Shown: positions 9,808 to 18,584, counted from the stretch's first letter. The stretch: 64,000 bases of DNA from Pelagovum sp. HNIBRBA483 (GCF_040931995.1 NZ_CP162412.1:2232001-2296000); one strand, 5' to 3'. The notes: a model not told the origin generated them from the letters alone. Made by a program: numbers and translations.

Positions 9808-12387
9808 ATGCCCGTTGTCGTCGTCGAATCACCGGCTAAGGCCAAGACAATAAACAAATATCTTGGCGACGATTACACCGTCCTCGCTTCTTACGGTCAC
9901 GTTCGCGACCTGCCGCCCAAAGATGGTTCCGTCGATCCCGAAGACGATTTCGCGATGAAATGGGAGATCGCCGCCGACAGCCGCAAACATGTCAAAGCCA
10001 TCGCCGACGCGCTAAAAGACGACCCTTCCCTGATCCTCGCCACCGACCCCGACCGCGAGGGCGAGGCGATTTCATGGCACCTGCAAGAGGCGCTCACCGC
10101 CCGCAAGGCGATCAAGAAAACCACCGAAGTGAAGCGCGTCACGTTCAACGCCATCACCAAGGCCGCCGTGACCGAGGCAATGGCCAACCCGCGCGAGGTC
10201 GATGCGCCATTGGTCGAGGCCTATCTCGCCCGCCGCGCGCTGGATTATCTGGTGGGCTTCAACCTCTCGCCCGTCCTCTGGCGCAAACTCCCCGGCGCGA
10301 AATCGGCCGGCCGCGTGCAATCCGTTTGCCTCCGCCTGATCGTCGAGCGCGAGATGGAGATCGAGGCCTTCCGCCCGCAGGAATACTGGAGCGTCAAAGC
10401 CCTCCTCGACACCCCGCGCGGCAAAAGCTTCGAGGCCCGCCTCACCACGCTGGCTGGCAAGAAACTCGACAAGTTCGATCTCGGCACCTCCCTTCAGGCC
10501 GAAATGGCCGTGCAGGCGATCACAAGCCGCGATCTCTCCGTCACATCGGTTGAGGCCAAGCCCGGCACCCGCAACCCCGCACCGCCCTTCATGACCTCCA
10601 CGCTCCAGCAAGAGGCCAGCCGCAAATTTGGCATGGGCGCACGGCAAACCATGAGCGCCGCCCAGCGCCTCTACGAGGCAGGCCTGATCACCTACATGCG
10701 GACGGACGGCATCGATATGGCGCCCGAGGCCGTGATGGCCGCGCGCGACGCGATCAAGGAGAAGTTCGGCGAGAACTACCTCCCGCCCTCGCCGCGCATG
10801 TATAAGAACAAGGCGAAGAACGCGCAGGAAGCCCATGAATGTATCCGCCCCACGGATATGATGCGCGGCGCAGAGACGCTCCGCATTACCGACGCCGATC
10901 AACGCAAGCTTTACGACCTCATCTACAAGCGCACCATCGCCAGCCAGATGGCCGCCGTCCGGCTCGAGCGTACCACTGTCGAGATCGGCTCCGCTGACGG
11001 TCAAGTCGGCCTCCGCGCCACTGGTCAGGTCATTCTGTTCGACGGTTTCATCGCCATCTACGAAGAGGGCCGCGACGACACCGGCGATGACGAAGACAGC
11101 AACCGCCTGCCCCAACTGTCCGAAGGTGACGCGCTGAAGAAGCATGACATCACGCCCGAACAGCACTTCACCCAGCCCCCGCCCCGCTACACCGAGGCGA
11201 CGCTGGTGAAACGGATGGAAGAGCTCGGCATCGGCCGCCCCTCCACCTATGCCTCCATCGTCACCACCATTCAGGAACGCGACTATGTCGCCAAGGACAA
11301 AGGCCGCCTGATCCCGCAAGACAAAGGCCGCCTCGTGACGGCCTTCCTGTCAAACTACTTCCGCAAATATGTCGGCTATGAATTCACCGCCCAGCTTGAG
11401 GACCAGCTCGATCAGGTCTCCGCTGGTGATGCTGACTATAAAACAATCCTCTCCCGCTTCTGGCGCGAATTTTCCGCTGCCATCGCCGAAACATCCGAGC
11501 TGCGGATCACGGATGTCTTGGATAAGATCAACGAGGTGCTTGAGCCGCACCTATTCCCGCCCACCGAGGACGGCACCGATCCCCGCCTCTGCCCCAATTG
11601 CGGCGCGGGCAAGCTCTCCATGCGCACCGCCCGCTCCGGTGGGGCCTTCATCGGCTGTTCGAACTACCCCGAATGCCGCTTCACCCGCCCCTTCGGCCCG
11701 CCGGGGATGGAAGATACCTCCATCGGCCCCGATGGGCGGCTCCTCGGCCATGACAACGGCGACCCGATCACCCTGCGCGATGGCCACTTTGGTCCCTACG
11801 TCCAGCGCGGCGAGCCGACGGAAGACACCCCCAAGCCCCCCCGCGCCAGCATTCCAAAAGGCTGGGAGCCGCTCGATACCGATCTGGAAAAGGCGCTGAT
11901 GCTCCTTTCCCTGCCGCGTGAAATCGGCCCCCACCCCGATGATGGCGAAGTCATCGAGGCTGGCATCGGCCGTTATGGCCCATATGTGAAGCATGGCCGC
12001 GTCTACGCCAATATCAAGGAAGTGGACGAGGTGTTCACCATCGGCATGAACCGCGCGGTTGAGGTTCTGGCCCAGAAAGCCGCCTCCCGCGGCGGTCGCG
12101 GCGCTGCCGCCAAGCCCTTGCGCGAATTGGGCGATCACCCCGATGGCGGCGCGATGAACGTGATGGACGGTCGCTACGGCCCCTATATCAAGTGGGAGAA
12201 GGTCAACGCCACCCTGCCGAAAGACACCTCCCCCGAGGACGTGACGATCGAAATGGCGATCGAGTTGGTGAATGCCAAGGCGTCCAAGGGCGGCAAAAAG
12301 ACCGCGCGCAAGAAAGCCCCCGCCAAAAAAGCCGCGCCGAAAAAGACCGCCGCGAAGAAGACAACCGCCAAGAAAAAGGCCGAATAG
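9808..12387 (+). CDS. topA: DNA topoisomerase I
   Basis: This type IA topoisomerase relaxes negative supercoils. The Toprim domain occupies the N-terminus (ESPAKAKTI and the DPDREGE triad near residues 80-87). The active-site tyrosine is Y296 in ITYMRTDG. One four-cysteine zinc finger remains near residue 592 (CPNCGAGKL...CSNYPEC), followed by repeated FGPY/YGPY topoisomerase C-terminal repeats. The protein ends in a lysine/alanine-rich tail of about 45 residues (KKTARKKAPAKKAAPKK type), probably a nonspecific DNA-binding extension that is common in alphaproteobacteria. Length is 859 residues. Confidence 0.97.
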   Translation: MPVVVVESPAKAKTINKYLGDDYTVLASYGHVRDLPPKDGSVDPEDDFAMKWEIAADSRKHVKAIADALKDDPSLILATDPDREGEAISWHLQEALTARKAIKKTTEVKRVTFNAITKAAVTEAMANPREVDAPLVEAYLARRALDYLVGFNLSPVLWRKLPGAKSAGRVQSVCLRLIVEREMEIEAFRPQEYWSVKALLDTPRGKSFEARLTTLAGKKLDKFDLGTSLQAEMAVQAITSRDLSVTSVEAKPGTRNPAPPFMTSTLQQEASRKFGMGARQTMSAAQRLYEAGLITYMRTDGIDMAPEAVMAARDAIKEKFGENYLPPSPRMYKNKAKNAQEAHECIRPTDMMRGAETLRITDADQRKLYDLIYKRTIASQMAAVRLERTTVEIGSADGQVGLRATGQVILFDGFIAIYEEGRDDTGDDEDSNRLPQLSEGDALKKHDITPEQHFTQPPPRYTEATLVKRMEELGIGRPSTYASIVTTIQERDYVAKDKGRLIPQDKGRLVTAFLSNYFRKYVGYEFTAQLEDQLDQVSAGDADYKTILSRFWREFSAAIAETSELRITDVLDKINEVLEPHLFPPTEDGTDPRLCPNCGAGKLSMRTARSGGAFIGCSNYPECRFTRPFGPPGMEDTSIGPDGRLLGHDNGDPITLRDGHFGPYVQRGEPTEDTPKPPRASIPKGWEPLDTDLEKALMLLSLPREIGPHPDDGEVIEAGIGRYGPYVKHGRVYANIKEVDEVFTIGMNRAVEVLAQKAASRGGRGAAAKPLRELGDHPDGGAMNVMDGRYGPYIKWEKVNATLPKDTSPEDVTIEMAIELVNAKASKGGKKTARKKAPAKKAAPKKTAAKKTTAKKKAE

Positions 12388-12400
12388 AGCCTCCCGTGTC

Positions 12401-12434
12401 GCGGCGCAGGCAAAAACTGCGCCGCAGCACTTGT
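12401..12434 (+). terminator. Hairpin after topA
   Basis: A perfect 9-bp stem, GCGGCGCAG and CTGCGCCGC (12401-12409 and 12417-12425) with a 7-nt A-rich loop, lies 14 nt after the topA stop. The following sequence AGCACTTGTTTCC has only a weak T-tract, so termination may be inefficient or factor-assisted. Confidence 0.5.
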
Positions 12435-12490
12435 TTCCGATCAGGCAACAACATCATATTATTGCCTAAATCTGTCTCTAGACGGGCAAC

Positions 12491-13510
12491 ATGACAGCGC
12501 CAAATGTCTCCCCCACCGGCCCCCTCTCTGATGGCCGCCCCCTGCCCCGCGGCCGCCGCCGCTGGCGGGATGTGGCTGTTCTGGCTGGGCTTTTTGCGCT
12601 CGTCCTCGCCGGTTTGGCCGGTCTGGCCGCCGCGACAGGCTGGGAAGAAACCCTCGCCCAGCTCACACAGCTCGGGCCTTGGCAGCTCGCCGCACTCCTC
12701 GCCCTCAGCCTCGTAAATTATGTCTTTCGCGGGCTGCGCTGGCACCTTTTCGCCCAGCGCTTAGGCCTCGCGACGACGCTTCCGCAAAACCTGCGCCATT
12801 TCATCGGCGGCTTTGCCATGTCGGTCACCCCCGGGCGCGTGGGCGAATTGATCCGCATGCGCTGGCTCCGCCGCGAGACAGGCTGGCCTGTTGAGCGCAC
12901 CGCGCCCTTGGTGCTGATGGACCGCGCCTCCGATCTGGCCGCTATGGGCCTTTTGCTCGCGCTTGGCCTCGCCCTTGCCGCCGAAGGCATCGCCTTTGCG
13001 CTGCCCGTCGCCGTCATCGCTCTGATCGCGGCTTATGTCGCCACCCGCCCGCGCCTCCTCGCCGCGCTGGTCACGATGGCCTATCGTGTCACCGGCCTTC
13101 TGCCCCGCTTGATGGGCCGCATCCGCGCCGCCGCCCGCTCGCTCGCCGTATTCTCAACCCCGCGCATCGCCGCCACCGCACTCGCACTCGGCCTGATAGG
13201 ATGGGCGGCGGAAGGCGCGGCCTTTCATCTGCTCCTTCTCTGGATGGGCGCTGATATCGGCCTCGCAATGGCCGTTGCCATCTTCACCTTTTCCACCCTC
13301 GCAGGCGGATTGACCGGCGCGCCGGGGGGTGTCGGCGGGGCTGAAGCCGCGATGATTGCGCTACTGTCGCTGCAAGGCATCGGGCTTGAGGTGTCCCTCC
13401 CCGCCACCGCCGTGATCCGCGTCACCACGCTTTGGTTCGCCATCGGCCTCGGCCTTCTGACCTTCCCACTGGCCGAACGTGCCTCCCTCAAAGCAGAGGC
13501 CGCCGCATGA
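12491..13510 (+). CDS. YbhN/UPF0104-type lysylphosphatidylglycerol-synthase-like TM protein
   Basis: This 339-residue polytopic inner-membrane protein (about eight helices) belongs to the family of flippase-like TM domains seen in MprF, AglD and YbhN. Supporting stretches are NYVFRGLRWHLFAQRLG, the motif GFAMSVTPGRVGELIRMRWLRR, and the late segment LAGGLTGAPGGVGGAEAAMIALL. Its stop overlaps the start of the DprE1-like gene (ATGA), so it is the first gene of a coupled three-gene operon. Inference: it could translocate the polyprenyl-linked sugar made by its neighbours. That role is not proven for this family in general. Confidence 0.85.
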   Translation: MTAPNVSPTGPLSDGRPLPRGRRRWRDVAVLAGLFALVLAGLAGLAAATGWEETLAQLTQLGPWQLAALLALSLVNYVFRGLRWHLFAQRLGLATTLPQNLRHFIGGFAMSVTPGRVGELIRMRWLRRETGWPVERTAPLVLMDRASDLAAMGLLLALGLALAAEGIAFALPVAVIALIAAYVATRPRLLAALVTMAYRVTGLLPRLMGRIRAAARSLAVFSTPRIAATALALGLIGWAAEGAAFHLLLLWMGADIGLAMAVAIFTFSTLAGGLTGAPGGVGGAEAAMIALLSLQGIGLEVSLPATAVIRVTTLWFAIGLGLLTFPLAERASLKAEAAA

Positions 13511-14820
13511 CCGATCTGCGTTGGAAAACCACCCCCTACGCTGGCTGGGGCCGTGCGTTAAAGGCAACTGGCCCCCTCGCCCGCCCCGATACCCGCAACG
13601 AGCTGACCGAGGCCGCCTTCCCCGCCCACGGTAATCGCCGCTCCTATGGCGACGCACCGCTCAACAGCGCCGGCGCGGCGCTCGATATGTCGCGGCTCGA
13701 CCGGATCATCGCGTTCGACACCAAGACCGGCGTGCTGGAGGCGGAGGCAGGCGTCACCATTTCCACCCTTGCCCGCATCTGCCCCGTAAAGGGCTGGCTT
13801 CCCGCCGTTATGCCCGGCACCGGCTTTGCCACCATTGGCGGCGCCATCGCTATGGATGTGCATGGTAAAAACCACCACAACAAAGGCAGCTTTGGCCAGC
13901 ATGTGAAGGCGATCACGCTCCTTCAAGGCAGCGAAACCCGCACCATCACCCCGAAGGATAAAACCCTCTGGCAAGCCACCGTCGGCGGCCTCGGGCAGAC
14001 CGGCATCATCCTCTCGGCCCGTATCCAGCTTTCCCCCTGCGCGGGGCGTCAGATGCGCGTCACGGAAACCCGCGCCAGCGATTGGGCCGAACATATCGCC
14101 CTGCTCGATGCCTCTGATGCCACCTATTGCGTCGGCTGGATCGACGCCACCGCAACGGGCGACGCGCTCGGCCGCGGCATTGTCGAAGAGGCAGAGATCG
14201 CCGCCGGCAGCCTGCCCCCCGCACAAACGCCAACAAGCCGCGCCGTGCCGTTCAACGCACCGCATTTCGCGCTTGCCGCCCCCATCGTCCGCGCCTTCAA
14301 CCAACTTTACTACCACCGCGTACCTGAAGAGGGCCGCACGCTCCTGCGCCCGATGCAGGATTTCTTCTTCCCGCTGGACCGCATCCATGACTGGAACCGC
14401 CTCTACGGGCGGCGCGGCTTTCACCAGTTCCAATGCGTCGTGCCTCCTGATCAGACAGACGCCCTCCGCGCGATGGCCGAAGCCATCGCCACTTCCGGCC
14501 TCGCCTCGCCGCTCGCCGTGCTCAAGAAAATGGGCAAGGGCCGCGCAGGCTACCTTTCCTTCCCGATGGAGGGCTTCACCCTCGCCGTCGATTTCCCCAA
14601 CCGCCCCGCCGCAGTCCAGCTGATCGCCGAATTGGACCGCCTCACCGAGGCCGCAGGCGGACGCATCTATCTGGCCAAGGACTCGCTCGGCTCCGGCAGC
14701 ACCGTCCGCGCCATGTATCCCGATTATGCCGCTTGGCGCGACGCTGTCGAAAAAGCCGACCCTGATCAGCGCCTCGCCACCGACCTTATCCGCCGCCTCG
14801 GCCTCAGGAGCCCCTCATGA
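13507..14820 (+). CDS. DprE1-like FAD-dependent decaprenylphosphoryl-ribose oxidase homologue
   Basis: The 437-residue flavoprotein has a VAO-type FAD-binding domain: GNRRSYGDAPLNSAG, then MPGTGFATIGGAIAMD directly followed by VHGKNHHNKGSFGQHV. From memory this matches mycobacterial DprE1 closely ([23 protein letters not shown] in M. tuberculosis). DprE1 oxidises decaprenylphosphoryl-D-ribose at C2. The catalytic lysine equivalent is K391 in YLAKDS. The residue at the benzothiazinone-reactive cysteine position is A360, exactly 31 residues before K391 as in the mycobacterial enzyme. The start is the ATG overlapping the previous stop. Its own stop overlaps the DprE2-like start, so the pair is coupled. 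Confidence 0.88.
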   Translation: MTDLRWKTTPYAGWGRALKATGPLARPDTRNELTEAAFPAHGNRRSYGDAPLNSAGAALDMSRLDRIIAFDTKTGVLEAEAGVTISTLARICPVKGWLPAVMPGTGFATIGGAIAMDVHGKNHHNKGSFGQHVKAITLLQGSETRTITPKDKTLWQATVGGLGQTGIILSARIQLSPCAGRQMRVTETRASDWAEHIALLDASDATYCVGWIDATATGDALGRGIVEEAEIAAGSLPPAQTPTSRAVPFNAPHFALAAPIVRAFNQLYYHRVPEEGRTLLRPMQDFFFPLDRIHDWNRLYGRRGFHQFQCVVPPDQTDALRAMAEAIATSGLASPLAVLKKMGKGRAGYLSFPMEGFTLAVDFPNRPAAVQLIAELDRLTEAAGGRIYLAKDSLGSGSTVRAMYPDYAAWRDAVEKADPDQRLATDLIRRLGLRSPS

Positions 14821-15554
14821 ACAACACTTGGATCATCCTCGGCGCCACCTCCGGCATGGCCCGCGCCTTTGCCCGTCAGCAAGCCGAGGCAGGCGACGCG
14901 CTCGTCCTGTGCGCCCGCAACACCGACGAGGCCAAAGCCCTCGCCGCCGATTGCTCCGCCCGTGGTGCCGCCGATGCCTCCACTTTCCCCATCGATATAC
15001 GTAATGCAGCGAGCTTCGATCCGATCCTGGAAGACGCCCGCAGCCGCGAGGGTGTCATCAACGTCGCTGTTTTCGTTGGCTCCATGCCCCAGCAGGACGC
15101 AATTGACGCCGATCCCACCCTGATCGCCGGCACCGTGACCGATAGCTTTTCCGGCCCAGCCGAGTTCCTAACCCGTATCGCCCCGCAGCTCGAAGCACGC
15201 GGGCGCGGTGCCGTCGTGGGTATCAGCTCCGTCGCAGGGGATCGCGGGCGCTTGGGCAATTACGTCTATGGCGCAGCGAAGGCGGGCTTCACCGCTTATC
15301 TCTCCGGCCTCCGCAACCGCCTTGCCCGTTCCGGCGTGCATGTGATGACCGTCAAGCCCGGCCCCGTGGACACGCCGATGACATGGGATCTCGGCCCACA
15401 CCCCTTCATGTCCACGCCCGAAGCCGTCGCCGCCGATATCGCCAAGGGCCTGCGCTTGGGCTGGAACACCCTCTACACCCGCCGCATCTGGCTTTTGGTG
15501 ATGATGGTGATCCGCCTGATCCCAGAACCGATCTTCAAACGCCTGAAAATCTGA
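14817..15554 (+). CDS. DprE2-like short-chain dehydrogenase/reductase
   Basis: This 245-residue SDR has an N-terminal nucleotide-binding glycine motif (GATSGMARAFA, from residue 9), the catalytic serine segment GISSVAGDRG (about 135-144) and YxxxK (Y151, K155). DprE2 reduces the 2-keto intermediate produced by DprE1 to decaprenylphosphoryl-D-arabinose. The assignment to DprE2 rather than a generic SDR rests on the ATGA coupling to the DprE1-like gene and on the C-terminal hydrophobic end (RRIWLLVMMVIRLIPEPIFKRL), which resembles a membrane-association segment. The gene ends 3 nt from the convergent HAD-UbiA gene. Confidence 0.85.
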   Translation: MNNTWIILGATSGMARAFARQQAEAGDALVLCARNTDEAKALAADCSARGAADASTFPIDIRNAASFDPILEDARSREGVINVAVFVGSMPQQDAIDADPTLIAGTVTDSFSGPAEFLTRIAPQLEARGRGAVVGISSVAGDRGRLGNYVYGAAKAGFTAYLSGLRNRLARSGVHVMTVKPGPVDTPMTWDLGPHPFMSTPEAVAADIAKGLRLGWNTLYTRRIWLLVMMVIRLIPEPIFKRLKI

Positions 15555-15557
15555 CCC

Positions 15558-16988
15558 TCAGAACAACCAGTCCGGCCCCAATCCGGCGGCATAGAGCATC
15601 AGCGCCAGCGTGAGCAGCAACAGCCCGATGCCGCGAATATCCTTCATCGCAAAAACAATCGGGTCATAATCCTGCTTGCCCAGATAGCCGAGCCGGATCA
15701 TCCGCAATAACCAGCCGCCAACGGGCAGCAGCGCCAGCCATAAAATCCACTGTTTCGGATAGAGCGCCACCGCCTGCGCGCTAAAGGAATAGAGGAAAAA
15801 GATCACCAGCGCGCCGACCATGCCCAGCCCTGCGACGTTCAGCAGGTCGCCTCGATCCGCGCGGCCATAACCGCGCCCCGGCAGGCGCTCGTCGCTCGTG
15901 GCCAGCGTCAGTTCCGTCAGCCGCTTCACACAGCCAAGGCTCACGAAAACGGGGAAAATAAAGATCAGCATATAGACCGACGCATCCACCCCACTCGCCG
16001 CCGCCCCTGCAACGACCCGCAGCGTGTAGAGCGTCGCCAGCGTAAAAATATCCACCCAACGCATCCGCTTCAGCTTCAGCGAATAGCTGAGCGACAGCAG
16101 CATATAAAGCACGATAACCCCAAGGAACGCCGTCCCGAGCGAGAACGCGATGCCGATGGCAAGTGCGGCCAGCAGCACGAAAGTCAGCATTCCCACCCGT
16201 ATCGGCACCGCGCCACTGGCAAAGGGACGGCGGCATTTCGTCGGGTGCAAACGGTCCGCCTCCAGATCGAGCAGGTCATTGACCACATAAATGCTCGACG
16301 CCGCCGCCGAGAAGGCAACGATCCCAAGCAGAACCGCCATCAACGTCGTCAGGTCCGCATTATGCGCCGCCACCATCGGCAAGAGCAGCAACACGTTCTT
16401 AACCCACTGATGCGGCCGGATCGCTTTCATCAGCGCCAGCATCCGCCAGCCACCCGCCAATTCGGTGACGCCTTTTCCAGCGGCCTTCAGCTTCGCCGCA
16501 GCGCCGCCCGCGCGGCCCACGACGATCGAATAACTGGCCTGCTCCCAAATTGGCATATCCGCGCGGCTGTCACCGGCATAAAGATATCCGCCCGCGCCAA
16601 ACTCGTTGTTCAGCGCCTCGGCCTTGGTCGGGCCTTTCAGGTTTTCACCGGGTGCGGAGCCGAGCGCGCCGTCAAATCCGTGATGGTCAGACACCGCCTT
16701 CACCAACCGCCAGTCAGAGGCAGAGGCAAGGATGATCTCCCGCCCCTCTTCCCGAGCACCTTGCGCCAGCGCCGCGATCTCGCCATTCACCGGCAACAGG
16801 TCCGCGCGGATCGGTGCAATGTCGTGCAGCTTGGCCTTCAACATCGCCGGATCGTTCAAATGCCGCAGGCTGGCGAGGATCGTCGCCACCGGCGCCGTGC
16901 CCAACCCTGCCCAAAAACTCTCATACAGCATGTCGGTGCGCAGAAAGGTTCCGTCCACATCCAGCACCAGCGGTCGTCTATCGGCCAC
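15558..16988 (-). CDS. HAD phosphatase-UbiA prenyltransferase fusion (DPPR synthase-like)
   Basis: This 476-residue protein starts at a GTG (16988), 2 nt after the upstream stop. Residues 1 to about 185 form a HAD hydrolase: LVLDVDGTFL (D10, D12), a serine motif LASASD, and GDSRADMPIWEQA near 139-151. From about 190 on there is a UbiA prenyltransferase domain with the Asp-rich motif NDLLDLEAD (237-245), the segment HPTKCRRPFASG and about nine helices. UbiA proteins of this type include M. tuberculosis Rv3806c, which makes decaprenylphosphoryl-5-phosphoribose. A fused HAD domain could remove the 5-phosphate. This fits with the convergent DprE1/DprE2 genes. Confidence 0.87.
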   Translation of the reverse strand: MADRRPLVLDVDGTFLRTDMLYESFWAGLGTAPVATILASLRHLNDPAMLKAKLHDIAPIRADLLPVNGEIAALAQGAREEGREIILASASDWRLVKAVSDHHGFDGALGSAPGENLKGPTKAEALNNEFGAGGYLYAGDSRADMPIWEQASYSIVVGRAGGAAAKLKAAGKGVTELAGGWRMLALMKAIRPHQWVKNVLLLLPMVAAHNADLTTLMAVLLGIVAFSAAASSIYVVNDLLDLEADRLHPTKCRRPFASGAVPIRVGMLTFVLLAALAIGIAFSLGTAFLGVIVLYMLLSLSYSLKLKRMRWVDIFTLATLYTLRVVAGAAASGVDASVYMLIFIFPVFVSLGCVKRLTELTLATSDERLPGRGYGRADRGDLLNVAGLGMVGALVIFFLYSFSAQAVALYPKQWILWLALLPVGGWLLRMIRLGYLGKQDYDPIVFAMKDIRGIGLLLLTLALMLYAAGLGPDWLF

Positions 16989-16990
16989 CC

Positions 16991-17824
16991 TCAGCCTCCC
17001 ATTCTCTGAAATACGCAGCCATCACTGACCAGTTCCGGTGGCGTGATACACAAGGCGCGCGCCACCTTCCATGCCAGAAGCACTTTTGGCACATAGGCGC
17101 GGGTTTCTGCATAGGGTGGCACCCCGTCATGATCCCTGACCGATCCCTCGCCCGCATTGTACCCCGCCAGCACGAGTATCGGGTCATTGTCGAAATGCCC
17201 CATCAACCAATCCAGATAGGCCACGCCTCCCGCGATGTTCTGATCCGGGTCGAGCGGCGTGATCACGTCAAACCGTGCCGCCGTCGCGGGCATCAACTGC
17301 ATCAACCCGATGGCCCCCGCGCGGCTCACGGCACTGCTGCGCCCCGCGCTTTCTACCGCGATCACCGAAAGCGCCAACGCGGGCGATACCTTTGTTCCCA
17401 CCGTTTCACGCAAGAGCGCCGGCCCGAGCCTTGCCGCCAGTTCCTGCATCGCGGCCAGCCGTGGCGCAGTCAATCCAGCCGCTTCCGGCGCCGTATCCAG
17501 AACGGCAAGCGCCTCCGCCAGCCGCCCCGGCCCGCTCTCTGCGCGGGCGGGCGACACACGCTCCCAAAACCAATCCGCGGTGCCCACGCGCGGGCTCATA
17601 CCCGCCACGCCTGATGACGGTGCCGCCCGTGGCAATGCCTCGGGCGGTGGCGCGGTCTGCGCCTGTGGGTCGATTTGCACGGTAATGCGCTGCGTCGTGC
17701 CCGGCGGCGGCGGGGTCACACGGCGAAAGGTGAAATCCGGTTCGCCCCACGCGGTCGTCTGCGCCTGCACCGCGCCAAAGGCACCAAGCGCCAGCGCCAA
17801 GGCTGCTATCTTGCCGTAGACCAT
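16991..17824 (-). CDS. Lytic transglycosylase (SLT domain)
   Basis: This is a periplasmic murein lytic transglycosylase of 277 residues. The start at 17824 gives a clean signal peptide (MVYGKIAALALALGAFGAVQA). A proline-rich linker precedes the SLT domain of about 130 residues: the catalytic Glu lies in LSVIAVESAGRSSAVSRAGAIGLMQLMPATA, then NIAGGVAYLDWLM and LAGYNAGEGSVRDHDGVPPYAETRAYV. The gene lies 2 nt upstream of the HAD-UbiA gene, so the two are probably cotranscribed. It may open peptidoglycan for envelope machinery such as the divergently encoded pilus, but nothing in the sequence proves that. Confidence 0.92.
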   Translation of the reverse strand: MVYGKIAALALALGAFGAVQAQTTAWGEPDFTFRRVTPPPPGTTQRITVQIDPQAQTAPPPEALPRAAPSSGVAGMSPRVGTADWFWERVSPARAESGPGRLAEALAVLDTAPEAAGLTAPRLAAMQELAARLGPALLRETVGTKVSPALALSVIAVESAGRSSAVSRAGAIGLMQLMPATAARFDVITPLDPDQNIAGGVAYLDWLMGHFDNDPILVLAGYNAGEGSVRDHDGVPPYAETRAYVPKVLLAWKVARALCITPPELVSDGCVFQRMGG

Positions 17825-18162
17825 GTTCCGGACCGCCCGCCCCGTTTCGTCACGTTTCTGCACTTGCCCCCGACTATACGACTCACAAAGAATCAGGGGA
17901 AATTTTTTCGCTTTTCGCGTTCCCGACACCCGCGAACCGATACCAGATGCACATATAATACCCTTATTTTTAAAGGGTTTCACACGCTTCATACCGAAAT
18001 TAGTAAAAAATGCATTGATGCAAAAATGCACGAAACCTGCCCAAATCCCGCCCTATTCGAAAGGTTATATCACCCTATCCTAAGCGGGAAAGCACGACAC
18101 GAGACCGTGTGGCGCCATCCGCAAGGAGATGCAAACGAGCTACCCTTAAGGAGGGAAACCAA
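17825..18162. other. 338-bp AT-rich divergent region before the pilin genes
   Basis: No gene is visible here. The region separates the lytic transglycosylase from flp1 and is markedly richer in A/T than its neighbours. It contains an inverted repeat ACCCTT and AAGGGT (17960-17965 and 17973-17978) with an AT loop, and a repeated TGCA cluster at about 18011-18029. The strong ribosome binding site TTAAGGAGGG (18147-18156) lies just upstream of the first pilin start. The pilin promoter should lie here; I cannot place its -35 and -10 boxes with confidence. Confidence 0.6.
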
Positions 18163-18345
18163 ATGCTTAACTTCATCAAAAACTTCCGTCGTGAAGAAGA
18201 TGGCGCCGTCACGGTCGACTGGGTCGTGCTGACCGCTGCCATCGTTGGCCTCGGGATCGCAGTTCTCAGCTCGGTGGGCGCAGGCACCACCGCACTGGGC
18301 GACAAGATCTCGGGTGAGCTCTCCGCTCGCACCCTCGAATACTAA
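18163..18345 (+). CDS. Flp-type (type IVb) prepilin, copy 1
   Basis: This 60-residue prepilin is the structural subunit of a Tad/Flp pilus. A short charged leader (MLNFIKNFRREEDG, 14 residues) precedes the hydrophobic helix beginning AVTVDWVVLTAAIVGLGIAVL. Cleavage is expected after G14 by the CpaA peptidase. The usual Flp motif G/xxxxEY is replaced by G/AVTVDW, so Asp and Trp occupy +5 and +6. The start is chosen for the excellent upstream ribosome binding site AAGGAGGG. It is followed 30 nt later by a second pilin whose mature protein is identical. Confidence 0.95.
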   Translation: MLNFIKNFRREEDGAVTVDWVVLTAAIVGLGIAVLSSVGAGTTALGDKISGELSARTLEY

Positions 18346-18375
18346 TCCTACCAATTCCTAAACTGGAGTAAGACA

Positions 18376-18558
18376 ATGACCAACTTCATCAAAAACTTCC
18401 GCCGCGACGAAGACGGCGCCGTCACCGTAGACTGGGTCGTTCTGACCGCTGCCATCGTGGGCCTCGGCATTGCCGTTCTCAGCTCCGTCGGCGCAGGCAC
18501 CACGGCTCTGGGCGACAAGATCTCGGGCGAGCTGTCGGCTCGTACCCTGGAGTACTAA
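18376..18558 (+). CDS. Flp-type prepilin, copy 2
   Basis: This 60-residue prepilin differs from copy 1 only in the leader (MTNFIKNFRRDEDG); the 46 residues after the cleavage site are identical. The corresponding DNA differs at 17 codons, all synonymous, so this is an old duplication held under strong protein-level constraint, or a pair kept identical by selection, rather than a recent copy. It has its own ribosome binding site (TGGAGTAAG). A hairpin with a T-run lies 26 nt downstream and may set the ratio of pilin to downstream transcripts. Confidence 0.95.
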   Translation: MTNFIKNFRRDEDGAVTVDWVVLTAAIVGLGIAVLSSVGAGTTALGDKISGELSARTLEY

Positions 18559-18584
18559 GCAGATCGCCGATTGTTCGGCCTTGG

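Noticed and set aside
17960-18030. CtrA-type TTAA-N7-TTAA site before the pilin genes
   Set aside because: Only single TTAA half-sites occur; no pair has the 7-nt spacing.
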